From Marinobacter halophilus (GTDB taxonomy: Bacteria; Pseudomonadota; Gammaproteobacteria; Pseudomonadales; Oleiphilaceae): 64,000 nt of DNA. Shown here one piece after another: positions 1-8,003 of the stretch. The notes beneath the pieces were generated by a model that saw nothing but the letters and a program-made list of their open reading frames with translations, ran no database searches and was not told the origin of the DNA. Location of the stretch: the NCBI RefSeq assembly GCF_003007685.1, contig NZ_PXNN01000013.1, forward strand, positions 348,871 to 412,870. The letters run 5' to 3'. The first letter of the stretch is position 1. Each line of letters begins with the position of its first letter. The position numbers and the translations under genes were made by a program.

Positions 1-186
1 GACCATGAAGCCCTGCTTACCATATTCGAGGGCCGCTACCACCAGGTTAAGCGCATGTTCCACGCCGTGGGTAACCGGGTTACCTCACTGCACCGGGAAA
101 GCATGGGCGACCTGAAGCTGGACCCCACGCTTGCCGTAGGCGGCTATCGCCACCTCACCACCGACGAGGTCAGCTCCGTCGGTTAA
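1..186 (+). CDS. rsuA: 16S rRNA pseudouridine synthase RsuA family, C-terminal end (partial)
   Basis: This is the last 61 codons of a gene cut by the left edge, open in frame 1 from the first base and ending in TAA at 184-186. The translation contains [11 protein letters not shown] followed by GNRV and LHR, the conserved C-terminal block of RsuA/RluE-type pseudouridine synthases, which convert a uridine of rRNA (U516 of 16S rRNA for RsuA) to pseudouridine. The catalytic Asp lies in the missing part. RsuA is preferred over RluE/RluF only by general resemblance. It converges on efpL, another translation-related gene. Confidence 0.8.
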   Translation, partial: DHEALLTIFEGRYHQVKRMFHAVGNRVTSLHRESMGDLKLDPTLAVGGYRHLTTDEVSSVG

Positions 187-202
187 CGGAGCTGTCCGAA
201 AG

Positions 203-769
203 TCAGGCGCGGCTGAGGAACTTACGCTCTTCTACGTTGACCTTGATGCGGTCGCCGGTAGAGATGTGTTCGGGTACCTGCACCATCAGGCCGGTGCTCA
301 GCCTGGCCGGTTTGGTACGAGCCGTCGCAGAGCCACCCTTCACGGACGGATCGGTTTCTTCGATGGCCAGCTCTACCGTCGGAGGCAAATCCAGAGCAAC
401 CGGCGTATCAGACACCAGAATAGCCATCACGCCCTGGGTGTCTTCGGTAATAAACAGCAACTCATCTTCAATCGCACTTTTATTCAGCATGTACTGGGTA
501 AAATCTTCGTTATCCATGAAGACATACTCATCGCCATCGGCGTACGAGAAAGTCACTGGCCGGCGCACCAGATCGGCCAGGTTCAGCATATCCGAGTCTT
601 TGAAGGTCTCATCCAGCTTCTGATCCGTCACCACATCGTACATCCGCATGCGGTACAGACTTCCACCGGCTCGGCCTTGCGGCACGGAACGCTCGATATC
701 CTTGACGAAGTAAACCCGCCCTTCGTATTCAACCGCCTGATTTTTTTTGATCTCACTCGCTTTTGGCAT
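203..769 (-). CDS. efpL: Elongation factor P-like protein EfpL (YeiP)
   Basis: A 188-residue EF-P paralogue. Members of this family bind the ribosome near the E site and relieve stalling at certain proline-containing motifs. The protein opens [11 protein letters not shown], has the KOW-like N-domain (about 1-60), then the two OB domains with [13 protein letters not shown] and the C-terminal [20 protein letters not shown] signature. The tip loop reads [12 protein letters not shown], as in EfpL, instead of the modifiable-lysine loop of EF-P. I chose the ATG at 767-769 because it matches the family N-terminus; an upstream in-frame start would add 16 unrelated residues. It converges with rsuA across a 16-base gap. 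Confidence 0.93.
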   Translation of the reverse strand: MPKASEIKKNQAVEYEGRVYFVKDIERSVPQGRAGGSLYRMRMYDVVTDQKLDETFKDSDMLNLADLVRRPVTFSYADGDEYVFMDNEDFTQYMLNKSAIEDELLFITEDTQGVMAILVSDTPVALDLPPTVELAIEETDPSVKGGSATARTKPARLSTGLMVQVPEHISTGDRIKVNVEERKFLSRA

Positions 770-852
770 AACACCCGTTTCCAGAAAAATTGAACTTTGA
801 AGCCGCTGATATACCACGACTCGCGCGCAGAAGCGATAGTCAACTCACAGCA

Positions 853-1350
853 TCAACCATTCGCTTGAGAGAGTTGCTGTCGGGTTTTCAGGCGCCCCTC
901 ACGGCGAATCTCGGCATTGGCATGGCGCCGTCTCTGCTCGTCGGTTTCCGGAATCACCGCCGGCACATCAACCGGTTTGTCGTTTTCATCCAGCGCCACA
1001 AACGTGAAAAAAGCCGACAGAATGTGACGCGTCTCGCCGGTGTAACTGTTTTCTGCCACGACCTTGGCACCAATCTCCATGGACGAGCCCCAGCTCCGGT
1101 TAAGCGACAGGTTGAACAACAAGGTGTCGTTGCCCTTGGCCGGCGCCCGGAAGTGGATAGAATCCACCGCCGCCGTCACACACACGTGGGCCGAGTGGCG
1201 CTCTGCCACCACCAGCGCCAGCCGGTCGCATTTAGCCATGATCATGCCGCCGAAGACCGTATTGTGCGCGTTCATGTCGTTGGGAAAAACTTTGTACACA
1301 TGCTTCTCGATCGCAGAAGCGGAAACGGGCTTGGCCGGTTGCTCAGGCAT
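853..1350 (-). CDS. Acyl-CoA thioesterase, hotdog fold (YciA-like)
   Basis: A 165-residue protein of the hotdog acyl-CoA thioesterase family, which hydrolyses acyl-CoAs to free acid and CoA in the cytoplasm. Visible family blocks are the PNDMNAHNTVFGG segment (residues about 25-37, with the catalytic Asn-His-x-x-x-x-Gly-Gly pattern), the AAVDSIHFRAP strand and SYTGETRHILSAFFTFVALD. The ATG at 1348-1350 is preceded by AGGGAGCA on the minus strand at proper distance; a longer frame upstream lacks family similarity. A consensus DnaA box lies about 40 bases upstream. Chain-length preference cannot be read from the sequence. Confidence 0.85.
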   Translation of the reverse strand: MPEQPAKPVSASAIEKHVYKVFPNDMNAHNTVFGGMIMAKCDRLALVVAERHSAHVCVTAAVDSIHFRAPAKGNDTLLFNLSLNRSWGSSMEIGAKVVAENSYTGETRHILSAFFTFVALDENDKPVDVPAVIPETDEQRRRHANAEIRREGRLKTRQQLSQANG

Positions 1351-1386
1351 TTCACTCTGCTCCCTTTTACAGTTACCCACAGATTC

Positions 1387-1395
1387 TGTGGATAA
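1387..1395 (+). promoter_or_regulatory. Consensus DnaA-box sequence TGTGGATAA
   Basis: The 9-mer TGTGGATAA equals the complement of the strongest E. coli DnaA box (TTATCCACA). It sits within a small CCACAG-ATT-CTGTGG palindrome (1378-1392), just upstream of the thioesterase gene. The 16-mer CTGTGGATAACTTTGT recurs at 2769-2784. No AT-rich unwinding element or box cluster is present, so it is not an origin; it may be a DnaA-responsive promoter site or chance. Confidence 0.35.
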
Positions 1396-1500
1396 CTTTG
1401 TTAGCAAGGCAAGGACATCTCCCTGCAAGCAGCGCCGCTCCTGTGTTTGCGGGCCGTGCAGGGAATTTGATCAGATAAGTGTCGCGCTAACCGGTAAGGA

Positions 1501-2199
1501 TTAACCCATCAGGTCAAAGTGAGCGGCGTCCTGCTCGATGCAGCGATCCAGCAGCGCCAGGTACTCCGCTTTCGCCTTCAGTTTGGTCTGTTTGTGGGCG
1601 TTCATGTTCAGCTGCTTCATCTGGGTGGCTACGGCCACTGCCCGCTCCATCAACTGCTCCGGCGCAACCAGCTCATCCAGGAAACCGGCAGCCACCGCAC
1701 TTTCCGGATTGAAGATTTCCGCGTTAACCACCGACCGGTAGAAGTAAGGCGCCGGCATGCGGTGACGCGCGATTTCGATGCCCGCGTGGTGCATGGTCAT
1801 GCCGATGGCCACTTCGTTCAGGCCCAGCTTGAAGCTGCCCTGCACGCCAATGCGGTAGTCCACAGACAGCAGCACAAAGGCACCCTTGGCAATGGCATGG
1901 CCACTGCAAGCTCCAATCACGGGCAGCGGGAAGGCAGACAGGCGACGGGTCAGGGTTGAACCTACCTTCACCAGCGCCATGGCTTCTTTCGGGCCCTTCT
2001 GCATTGCTTTCAGATCGTAGCCACCGGAAAACATGCCCGGCTGGCCCGTCAAAATGACAATGGCTTTGTCCTGCTCGGCACGATCAAGAGCGGCGTTGAG
2101 CCCCTCGAAAACCTCATGGCCCAGAGCGTTGGCTTTACCGTTGTTCAGGGCGATGGTGGCGATGCCGTCATTCAGTTCGTAAGTTACGAGTTCAGTCAC
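1501..2199 (-). CDS. Enoyl-CoA hydratase/isomerase (crotonase) family protein
   Basis: A 232-residue crotonase-fold protein, likely acting on an acyl-CoA thioester. The oxyanion-hole segments are visible: FSGGYDLKAM (about residue 59) and the SGHAIAKGAFVLLSVDYRIG block (about 99-117). The usual catalytic glutamates of true hydratases are not obvious around LNEVAIGM, so isomerase or another crotonase activity is possible. I start at the GTG (2197-2199) because GAGGA lies seven bases upstream; an in-frame TTG at 2260-2262 would add 21 residues with no family match. It lies near a thioesterase gene on the same strand, which suggests acyl-CoA metabolism. Confidence 0.82.
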   Translation of the reverse strand: MTELVTYELNDGIATIALNNGKANALGHEVFEGLNAALDRAEQDKAIVILTGQPGMFSGGYDLKAMQKGPKEAMALVKVGSTLTRRLSAFPLPVIGACSGHAIAKGAFVLLSVDYRIGVQGSFKLGLNEVAIGMTMHHAGIEIARHRMPAPYFYRSVVNAEIFNPESAVAAGFLDELVAPEQLMERAVAVATQMKQLNMNAHKQTKLKAKAEYLALLDRCIEQDAAHFDLMG

Positions 2200-2299
2200 C
2201 TGCGTGTCCTCATCTACTGCCAGATTTAAGTGAGTGTTTGTTAACTTTATAGGGAATGCCAAAAATCAGCAACGCGCCAGGGGCGACCTGACCACAAGG

Positions 2300-2677
2300 T
2301 CAGGGCCGGACGATCCCGGACTGGGGTACAAGGCAATTCATCATGGAGATCGAAACATCCCGGAACAGCGCCTCGGAGTTCACATAGTCAGGAAACCTGT
2401 CATACACCGCGCGGCGGCAGCTGGAGGTTCGAGGCTGAGCGCGCTTGATGCATTCTGCCACGGCATCGTCATCATCGGAATCGCCAACCGCCTGCGCACA
2501 AATCTGCGGAACCTGTGTGATCGCCCAGTCCACCGCCTCACTGATCTTGACAGGATTGGCCTGTAGATTGGCGAAACGGGCGGGATCGGTGGAATCAGGC
2601 TGCTCTCGGGTCTGACCCCAGAACACATAGACAAGGGCAACCGAAACCATGGCAACCGTAACAATGGGGAACTTCAT
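2300..2677 (-). CDS. Hypothetical protein with N-terminal membrane anchor or signal peptide
   Basis: A 125-residue protein that I do not recognise. It begins with a short hydrophobic segment (MKFPIVTVAMVSVALVYVFW, residues 1-20) that could be a signal anchor, followed by a soluble domain with paired cysteines (residues about 60-90: CAQAV, CIKRAQ, SCRR) suggestive of a periplasmic, disulfide-bonded fold. The ATG at 2675-2677 follows AAGGAA at seven bases; GTG and TTG codons directly upstream are less likely starts. It is followed by the crotonase gene 100 bases downstream on the same strand. Confidence 0.6.
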   Translation of the reverse strand: MKFPIVTVAMVSVALVYVFWGQTREQPDSTDPARFANLQANPVKISEAVDWAITQVPQICAQAVGDSDDDDAVAECIKRAQPRTSSCRRAVYDRFPDYVNSEALFRDVSISMMNCLVPQSGIVRP

Positions 2678-3004
2678 CAACACTTTCCTTGAATGGCTCT
2701 AGGCTTTGAGGGTCTGTGGAGTCTGGCGGAAAATCAAGAGATAAAACAGAAAAGGTTACACACAAAATCTGTGGATAACTTTGTGTGTAGCCCAAGGATA
2801 GGTGCCGTGAACCCAGTCATAATGGGGGCTCAGCCATTATGACTGGAAAATGACCGGGTTATTTTTTCGCCAACAAACTGACGATGATCCGCTGCGGCGC
2901 ATGTGCCAGAATAGGCGAAGTAAAACGCCGGTGCTTCCGATAGCCCAGCGTAATCCGGAGGGCCACAGGACCAAGCCGATCATGTCAGAACTAAGTGCCA
3001 AGCC
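2678..3004. other. Divergent intergenic region with two perfect inverted repeats and a DnaA box
   Basis: This 327-base gap separates the minus-strand hypothetical gene from plus-strand arfB. It holds TACACACAAA/TTTGTGTGTA (arms 2757-2766 and 2780-2789) with a consensus DnaA box (2770-2778) in its loop, and a second hairpin with 13-bp perfect arms (2813-2825 and 2834-2846). Neither repeat has a downstream T-run on either strand, and the flanking genes diverge, so terminator function is unlikely. A regulatory role is inference. Confidence 0.5.
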
Positions 3005-3418
3005 ATGCTGAAAATCTCCAACGCCATAGAACTCGCCGATTGGGAAATCGAAATCACCCAGATCAGAGCGCAAGGGGCCGGCGGCCAAAACGTCAACAAG
3101 GTCGCCTCGGCAGTGCACCTACGCTTCGATATCCTCCGCTCCACGTTGCCACCAGTTTACAAAGAACGCCTAATGGCTTTCTCAGACCAGCGCATCAGCA
3201 AAGACGGCATTGTGATCATCAAAGCGCAGTCGTTCCGAACCCTTGAACTGAACAAAGAAGATGCCCTGGCGCGACTGCAGGAGTTGATTCAGGAGGCGGT
3301 AAAATTCCAGAAAGCGCGACGAGCAACCAAACCTACCAAAGGCTCGCAACGTCGGCGTGTGGATACCAAGACCCAGAAAGGCAAAACCAAGGCACTCAGA
3401 GGAAAGGTGAAACTTTAA
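3005..3418 (+). CDS. arfB: Peptidyl-tRNA hydrolase ArfB (ribosome rescue factor, YaeJ)
   Basis: A 137-residue class-I release-factor-like protein that hydrolyses peptidyl-tRNA on ribosomes stalled without a stop codon. The catalytic GGQ sits in AQGAGGQNVNKVASA (about residues 23-37), followed by VHLRFD and SDQRISKDG. The basic C-terminal tail, rich in Arg/Lys (about 100-137, with QRRRVDTK and KGKTKALRGKVKL), is the part that enters the empty mRNA channel. Length and tail agree with ArfB and not with RF1/RF2. It appears monocistronic. Confidence 0.95.
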   Translation: MLKISNAIELADWEIEITQIRAQGAGGQNVNKVASAVHLRFDILRSTLPPVYKERLMAFSDQRISKDGIVIIKAQSFRTLELNKEDALARLQELIQEAVKFQKARRATKPTKGSQRRRVDTKTQKGKTKALRGKVKL

Positions 3419-3506
3419 CTGGCTGGCAAACACTGTTACTTTTTACTGAGCTGAAGTTTTTTTCTGAATTTGACGGGTGTTCACTCGCCGTTCCCGGAGC
3501 CTTGAT

Positions 3507-4313
3507 ATGAAGCGATACCTGACCATTGCATTGGTATCACTGTTTACATGGATCCAAACAGTAGCAGCAGACGATACCCATAAGCTCAGCATTGCCGTCG
3601 GTGACTGGCCGCCTTACTTCGACCAGCAAGCACCCGATCAAGGCATGGTTGCCCAAATGCTTCGCGATGTCTTCGCCGAAGAAGGGTTTGAAGTAACCTA
3701 CCACTTTCTGCCCTGGAAGCGGGCTTACTATGAGGCAGCAACCGGCAAGCACGATGCCACTGCAGTCTGGATGCACGCGCCGGAACGGGAACAGGAGTTT
3801 GTTTACAGTGATCCGGTCCTGAAGGAACGATTCGTTTTTTTTCACTTGAAAGATCAACCCATTAGCTGGTCCAGCGTAGAAGACTTATCCGGCTTGAAAC
3901 TCGGCGGCAGCATTGGCTACAGCTATGGCCCGGCGTTCGATCACGCTCTTGAAAATAACCAGCTTGAAGTCGAGTGGGTGTCCAGCACCCTGCTCAACTT
4001 TCGCCGGTTGCTGTTTGACCGGATCGATGCCTTTCCCGAAGAGATCAACGTAGGTCATCATATCCTTCGGCGGGAAATGCCCGAACGCGAGGCAGCCAAA
4101 ATCACCTATCACCCACAATCACTCCTGGAAAACGAAAGCTTTGTGCTATTCCCGAAAGTCCGGCCAGACACCGGGCAACTGTTGGCCCGATTCAACCAGC
4201 GCCTGCAGGCGTTCCGCGACAGCGGGCAATACGACAACTACTTTGAGCCCTTCTTCTCCGTTTCCAATGTTCACTCCCGTCAACTGCCCAAGAAATCTGA
4301 CCAACAGCCGTAA
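3507..4313 (+). CDS. Periplasmic amino-acid-type solute-binding protein (family 3)
   Basis: A 268-residue secreted protein: signal peptide MKRYLTIALVSLFTWIQTVAA (1-21), then a bacterial extracellular solute-binding family 3 domain (HKLSIAVGDWPPYFDQ, GMVAQMLRDVFAEEG, FHLKDQPISWSSVEDLSGLKLGGSIGYSYG). No permease or ATPase is adjacent, so it may be an orphan binding protein or a stand-alone periplasmic sensor rather than part of an ABC importer. The ATG at 3507 follows GGAG at seven bases; the ten codons upstream are not typical of a signal peptide. The ligand cannot be assigned. Confidence 0.8.
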   Translation: MKRYLTIALVSLFTWIQTVAADDTHKLSIAVGDWPPYFDQQAPDQGMVAQMLRDVFAEEGFEVTYHFLPWKRAYYEAATGKHDATAVWMHAPEREQEFVYSDPVLKERFVFFHLKDQPISWSSVEDLSGLKLGGSIGYSYGPAFDHALENNQLEVEWVSSTLLNFRRLLFDRIDAFPEEINVGHHILRREMPEREAAKITYHPQSLLENESFVLFPKVRPDTGQLLARFNQRLQAFRDSGQYDNYFEPFFSVSNVHSRQLPKKSDQQP

Positions 4314-4327
4314 AGCAACTCATTAAG

Positions 4328-5005
4328 TTACCCTCGCTTCGCCAGTCGTACTATATCGCCATACTCCCGCACCTTAACCACAGAACCGGAGCCGGCGCCA
4401 ATTGTCAGCTTTACAAGGTCATTCACCATGGCTGCGGCCACCGTCTCCGCCTCAATCGCGCGGTACTTGCGCATAGGGCCGAGCAGCGCGCGATTGGCCA
4501 CCGGCATCATTGCCATTCCGAGCGCCTCCCCGGCGCGCTGCTCCTTCCGGTCCCCCAGCAACAAACTGGGGTGATAGATCGCGAGGCAGGGAAAACCCAG
4601 ACCCCGAACAGCGTCTTCCAACTCCCCCTTCACGCGGCTGTAAAACACCGATGACCCAGAAGAGGCGCCCACCGCTGACATCAGAATCATCGTTTGGGCA
4701 CCGCCAATGTGGGCCAACGTTGCGGCCGTCAGAGCGTAGTCATAGTCCACCTTGCGAAACGCCTCCTGGGAGCCGGCTTTTTTGATAGTGGTGCCCAGGC
4801 AGCACACCAGTGCGTCAACCTCAAAGATCCCGGCGTGAGCTTCCAGATGATCAAAGTCGATGACCTGCTCCACCAGCTTGGGGTTATCCAGCCCCAATGA
4901 ACGGCGCACCGGCACCACCACAGACGTGATCTCGGAACGGCCCAATAGCTTTTCCACCACCAACCGACCCGTCAGGCCGGTGGCACCCATCACTAAAACG
5001 TTCAT
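4328..5005 (-). CDS. NAD(P)-binding Rossmann-fold oxidoreductase (HTATIP2/YbjT-like)
   Basis: A 225-residue atypical short-chain dehydrogenase-like protein. It begins MNVLVMGATGLTGRLVVEKLL, a Rossmann nucleotide-binding motif of the GxxGxxG type, and carries ALVCCLGTTIKKAGSQEAFRKVDYDYA and the SAVGASSGSSVFYSRVKGELE block typical of HTATIP2-like proteins, with YxxxK at about 137-141. The reaction is unknown. The ATG at 5003-5005 has GGAG six bases upstream. The group II intron relic ends 66 bases upstream of this start, so the intron lies in its promoter-side spacer. Confidence 0.82.
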   Translation of the reverse strand: MNVLVMGATGLTGRLVVEKLLGRSEITSVVVPVRRSLGLDNPKLVEQVIDFDHLEAHAGIFEVDALVCCLGTTIKKAGSQEAFRKVDYDYALTAATLAHIGGAQTMILMSAVGASSGSSVFYSRVKGELEDAVRGLGFPCLAIYHPSLLLGDRKEQRAGEALGMAMMPVANRALLGPMRKYRAIEAETVAAAMVNDLVKLTIGAGSGSVVKVREYGDIVRLAKRG

Positions 5006-5071
5006 CGTGCACTCCGCTGCCAAGGGATTCTTTGTGATTAAATGCATTCTGTCGGTTGATGATAATATCGA

Positions 5072-5621
5072 GTAGGGTGAGGCGTCATAGCCTCACCCCT
5101 CTCACAGAACCGCACATGCGGGCCTCGTTCACGGCTCATATCATTAAAATATCCCGAACTTGGGGACAGTGATGCCGGTTTTAACCTTGGTTAAGTCCAT
5201 TCGGCTCAGCGCTCGTCTACAAGTGAGCCCCCGCGCACCTACTATGGCCTCGGCTGAGTTCTGGCCTCCCATCCCCACCTCTCGCGGAGTGAGTAGCACA
5301 GCGGCAGAGAACCAGACTTCCCAGGGTAAGACGCGAGACCTTCACACTTATACCCTCCGCATTTACGTCCACACCTTCCATGCAAGTACTGGGCTTTGAC
5401 GATATTAGCCGCCTTACCCGGTGTGACCGCCTAATATGATTCCTGTTCGTCAGGCCAGTGCTTTGCCTGCAGCTTACTTCCGGCCGGCGCTCCGGAGATT
5501 CCACCTCGTGATGGACACACTTGCCGGGCCCACAGGGGACTTACACCCCCAAGTCATCCGGCCAGCACCACCTGAACCGGAACAGCGCCCGTCAAGGCGC
5601 TACGCGCCATACCTGGCGCAC
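5072..5621 (-). mobile_element. Group II intron relic lacking its reverse-transcriptase ORF
   Basis: Read on the minus strand, this 550-base segment begins GTGCGCC at 5621, the group II 5' consensus. It continues with the GGGGGTGTAAGTCCCC and GGAATCTCCGGAGCG helices of domain I. It ends with a domain-V-like 31-mer running GAGCCG to CGGTTC (5107-5137), then a domain-VI stem GGGGTGAGG/CCTCACCC closing at about 5072 with a 3' AC. The GCCAGAACTCAGCCGAGGCCATAGTAG run (5231-5259) normally lies just upstream of the maturase ORF, but no reverse-transcriptase frame follows. Domain V is shorter than the usual 34 nt, so the element is probably decayed. Boundaries are accurate to a few bases. Confidence 0.8.
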
Positions 5622-5628
5622 TAACGAG

Positions 5629-5652
5629 AAAGGACCCCGAAGGGTCCTTTTT
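5629..5652 (-). terminator. Rho-independent terminator of the ice-binding protein gene
   Basis: Stem AAAGGACCC/GGGTCCTTT (5629-5637 and 5642-5650) closes on a TTCG tetraloop when read on the minus strand, 28 bases past the ice-binding gene stop. The plus strand shows TTTTTATT after the stem, so it could act in both directions. The group II intron begins only seven bases beyond the stem. Confidence 0.85.
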
Positions 5653-5678
5653 ATTCTACAGCTTCCGTGCCGCAGGTT

Positions 5679-6830
5679 TTACTCTTCCGGTTCCGTAACG
5701 GTATTCTGCTGCAGGGTTACGGCGGTCTGTGATAACAATCTACCGTTAACCGTTGCTTTAGTTTTGACTGAAACGCCTTTTTCAGCGAGAACGATACCTG
5801 CGAAGGTTGCATCGGTACCAATCACTACTCCTTCGCCACCACCGACCTGCCAGAAGACATTTTTCGCTAACGCACCGCCAATTAATGATACCTGGGTATT
5901 ACTGGCCTGAACTACGTCACCAGCTACCTGAAAGATCCAGACATCGTTCGCGCTACCTGACAGGGTCACAGTCGTGCTGATTAATACGTCTGTACCCCAT
6001 TTATAGAGACCGGGTGCCAGCGTCTTGTTGCTAATATCGCCCGCATGCTCCTCGGTAAAATCAGGTGTCGTTCTGCCGGCCGCATCGTCGTAGGCTGTTC
6101 CCATGTCCAGGACCGCATTGGCAACCAAGGTGTTGTCAGTTGCTGATCCGGCAAAACAGGTTGTGTCAGCGCTACCTGTATACGCATCATTTGAGCCGTA
6201 AATGGTGCCAGTCATTTCCGAGCAAGTTACCTCGTCCATAGCCGCCGCTGTGATGGGGCTGGCACCGATATTTCCAGTAATAACGGAAATAGGCACGTTG
6301 GTAACACCAGTCTTTGTCAGTATGACAAAATCTCCGGCTGTTCTGAGATTGACAGGTTCCGGGCCGGTCGCGACTACTGTACCGGTCTTAAAGGTCCAGA
6401 CGAAATCAGCGGCGAGTGCGTTGGCTGCGAGATCGGTGACCGCTGTTGTCAACGTTGCGGTATAGAACGTGTCGGCCTCGAGGTGATTCTCAGGGCTAAA
6501 GGTTGCCAGTTTGTCCGAGTAGCTCACGGTACCTGACACCTCGGTTACACCCAGGTCTGCAGTCAGAGTAAAGCTGTCCCGATTTACGGAAGCAGGATCC
6601 AGTGACTCACTAAATAAAGCCGTAATGCTTCGGTTGAGCGCAAAACCCGTAGCACTATCGTCCGGGTCAGTGGAGCTTACTGTGGGAGCGGTTGCATCTG
6701 CTTCGATGCCGTCTGACTCATCAATACTTTTTTTGGCGTTATTGCTATCAGTGCAAGCTGACAAAGTTAAAGCTAATAAAACAAAAAAGGCACTAAATAA
6801 ATACTTAGTGATGTTTTGTGTAAATCCCAT
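5679..6830 (-). CDS. Ice-binding (DUF3494) lipoprotein with Ig-like domain
   Basis: A 383-residue secreted lipoprotein. The signal peptide ends in lipobox LSAC with Cys26. A Big_5-type Ig-like domain follows (about 48-150; PTVSSTDPDDSATGFALN, ITALFSESLD). The rest (about 157-380) is a DUF3494 ice-binding beta-solenoid with FVILTKTGVTNVPIS, GNIGASP, LAPGLYKW and a C-terminal AGIVLAEKGVSVKTKATVNGRLLSQT. Proteins of this fold bind ice crystals and inhibit recrystallisation or tether cells to ice; related domains also occur in temperate bacteria, so cold function is inference. It has a clean TTCG-loop terminator. Confidence 0.88.
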   Translation of the reverse strand: MGFTQNITKYLFSAFFVLLALTLSACTDSNNAKKSIDESDGIEADATAPTVSSTDPDDSATGFALNRSITALFSESLDPASVNRDSFTLTADLGVTEVSGTVSYSDKLATFSPENHLEADTFYTATLTTAVTDLAANALAADFVWTFKTGTVVATGPEPVNLRTAGDFVILTKTGVTNVPISVITGNIGASPITAAAMDEVTCSEMTGTIYGSNDAYTGSADTTCFAGSATDNTLVANAVLDMGTAYDDAAGRTTPDFTEEHAGDISNKTLAPGLYKWGTDVLISTTVTLSGSANDVWIFQVAGDVVQASNTQVSLIGGALAKNVFWQVGGGEGVVIGTDATFAGIVLAEKGVSVKTKATVNGRLLSQTAVTLQQNTVTEPEE

Positions 6831-7296
6831 ATTATTTTCCTACTGCTGTATTCCGCCCATATATTTATAGACGGACATGGGAATGAGCAATAAATAACCA
6901 CATGCTCATTCCGGGATGCCTCATGCATTCGCAGCCATTGTTAACTCGCGAGAACCTGCAGTGAGTGCGCTCTTGGTAAACCTTTGCGGCCTGTTATAAA
7001 TTAGCCACGGGTTCTTATATTCCTTATCCCGAACATAAGATACATTTAAATTAAATTAATTATTAACTCTATATAAATGAAAGACTAATGCCTTTTAAAA
7101 ACAGATTTTATTCAGATTGACTTCGTAAATTATTGCAGATTTTAATGCAATCCAGCCGATCCGTTGAGCCTGCACTGCAGGAGAAGGAAATTTTTGGCTG
7201 AAAATCCATTATCAAACGCCGCAAAAGGCTCATGAACGCCCGCCAGCCGTAAAACGAGCATCGAACCTTTTACGGGGGTCATCGGTTGGCACACCC
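6831..7296. other. AT-rich upstream region of the ice-binding gene
   Basis: About 466 bases without a gene. The part next to the ice-binding gene (about 7000-7140) is clearly AT-rich and probably contains its promoter. A weak inverted repeat CCGTAAAA/TTTTACGG (7247-7254 and 7268-7275) lies just past the stop of the next minus-strand gene and could be a weak terminator, though no T-run follows it on that strand. I see no RNA gene. Confidence 0.4.
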
Positions 7297-7620
7297 TTAG
7301 CCAAAATAGTCCTGCACCCAGTCGACCAGCATGCTGGCATTCATGTCGGCAAGTGCCATCTGTTTGAAATCATTACCCACCTCATCCTCCATGGTGACAA
7401 ACTGATAGAGCAACGCACCGGGCTGCTCATCATGCAGGATGAGTGTGATGCGCCTGCGGGTGCGCAGGCAGTCGATCGTCATCACATCCGCAGGAATGCC
7501 GGCATCGCGCATGCCGCGACGCACTTCTACCACCGGATTGATATGCTGATGGGCGGCCTGGATACGGGTGTGGGCCTCGCTGGCCATGTCAGAGAGGGAC
7601 TTCAGGGGATCTTCATGCAT
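7297..7620 (-). CDS. Conserved hypothetical protein, 107 residues
   Basis: I do not recognise a family. The protein is soluble, has no signal peptide, and mixes an N-terminal helical half (MHEDPLKSLSDMASEAHTR, about 1-35) with a central beta-like segment (RRRITLILHDEQPGALLYQF, about 55-74) and an acidic C-terminal helix ending VDWVQDYFG. Its composition and codon use match the neighbouring core genes. It stands alone between two larger spacers. Confidence 0.6.
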   Translation of the reverse strand: MHEDPLKSLSDMASEAHTRIQAAHQHINPVVEVRRGMRDAGIPADVMTIDCLRTRRRITLILHDEQPGALLYQFVTMEDEVGNDFKQMALADMNASMLVDWVQDYFG

Positions 7621-7799
7621 CAGGACCGGCTCGCTCTGGGGCTATGTGATTGACGTAAAAGGGCCATAGTAGCCCAATCGTAACCGCCGATAAAAATCTG
7701 CAGGCCAGACACTCCCCTTGCCGCCCAATGCATACGGTGCCAAGCTTGCACAAACAATCAATTCGTTGCGCCAGTTGGCGCGTTACAAGGAATCATCGC

Positions 7800-8003
7800 A
7801 TGGGAAGTTCAAAACTTGTCGGTATCGTTTTACTCGTCGTGGGCATTGCCCTGCTGTATTTCGGCTATCAGTCAACACAGTCTGTTGGCAACCAGCTGAC
7901 CGAGACCGTCACGGGTCGTTTTACCGATGAGACCATGTGGTATTTGATCGGCGGTGCCGCGGCGACTGCAGCGGGTGCGTTCCTCACGTTTTTTAGAAAG
8001 TAG
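7800..8003 (+). CDS. DUF3185 small membrane protein
   Basis: A 67-residue protein with two predicted membrane helices: SSKLVGIVLLVVGIALLYFGYQ (about 3-24) and WYLIGGAAATAAGAFLTFF (about 46-65), with the STQSVGNQLTETVTGRFTDETMW linker typical of DUF3185. The ATG at 7800 follows AAGGA at eight bases. Function is unknown. Its stop overlaps the convergent DUF2784 gene by 11 bases. Confidence 0.78.
   Translation: MGSSKLVGIVLLVVGIALLYFGYQSTQSVGNQLTETVTGRFTDETMWYLIGGAAATAAGAFLTFFRK

Noticed and set aside
1387..2789. Possible replication origin because of DnaA boxes
   Set aside because: Only two boxes 1.4 kb apart, no AT-rich unwinding element, and none of dnaA, dnaN, gyrB or rpmH nearby.
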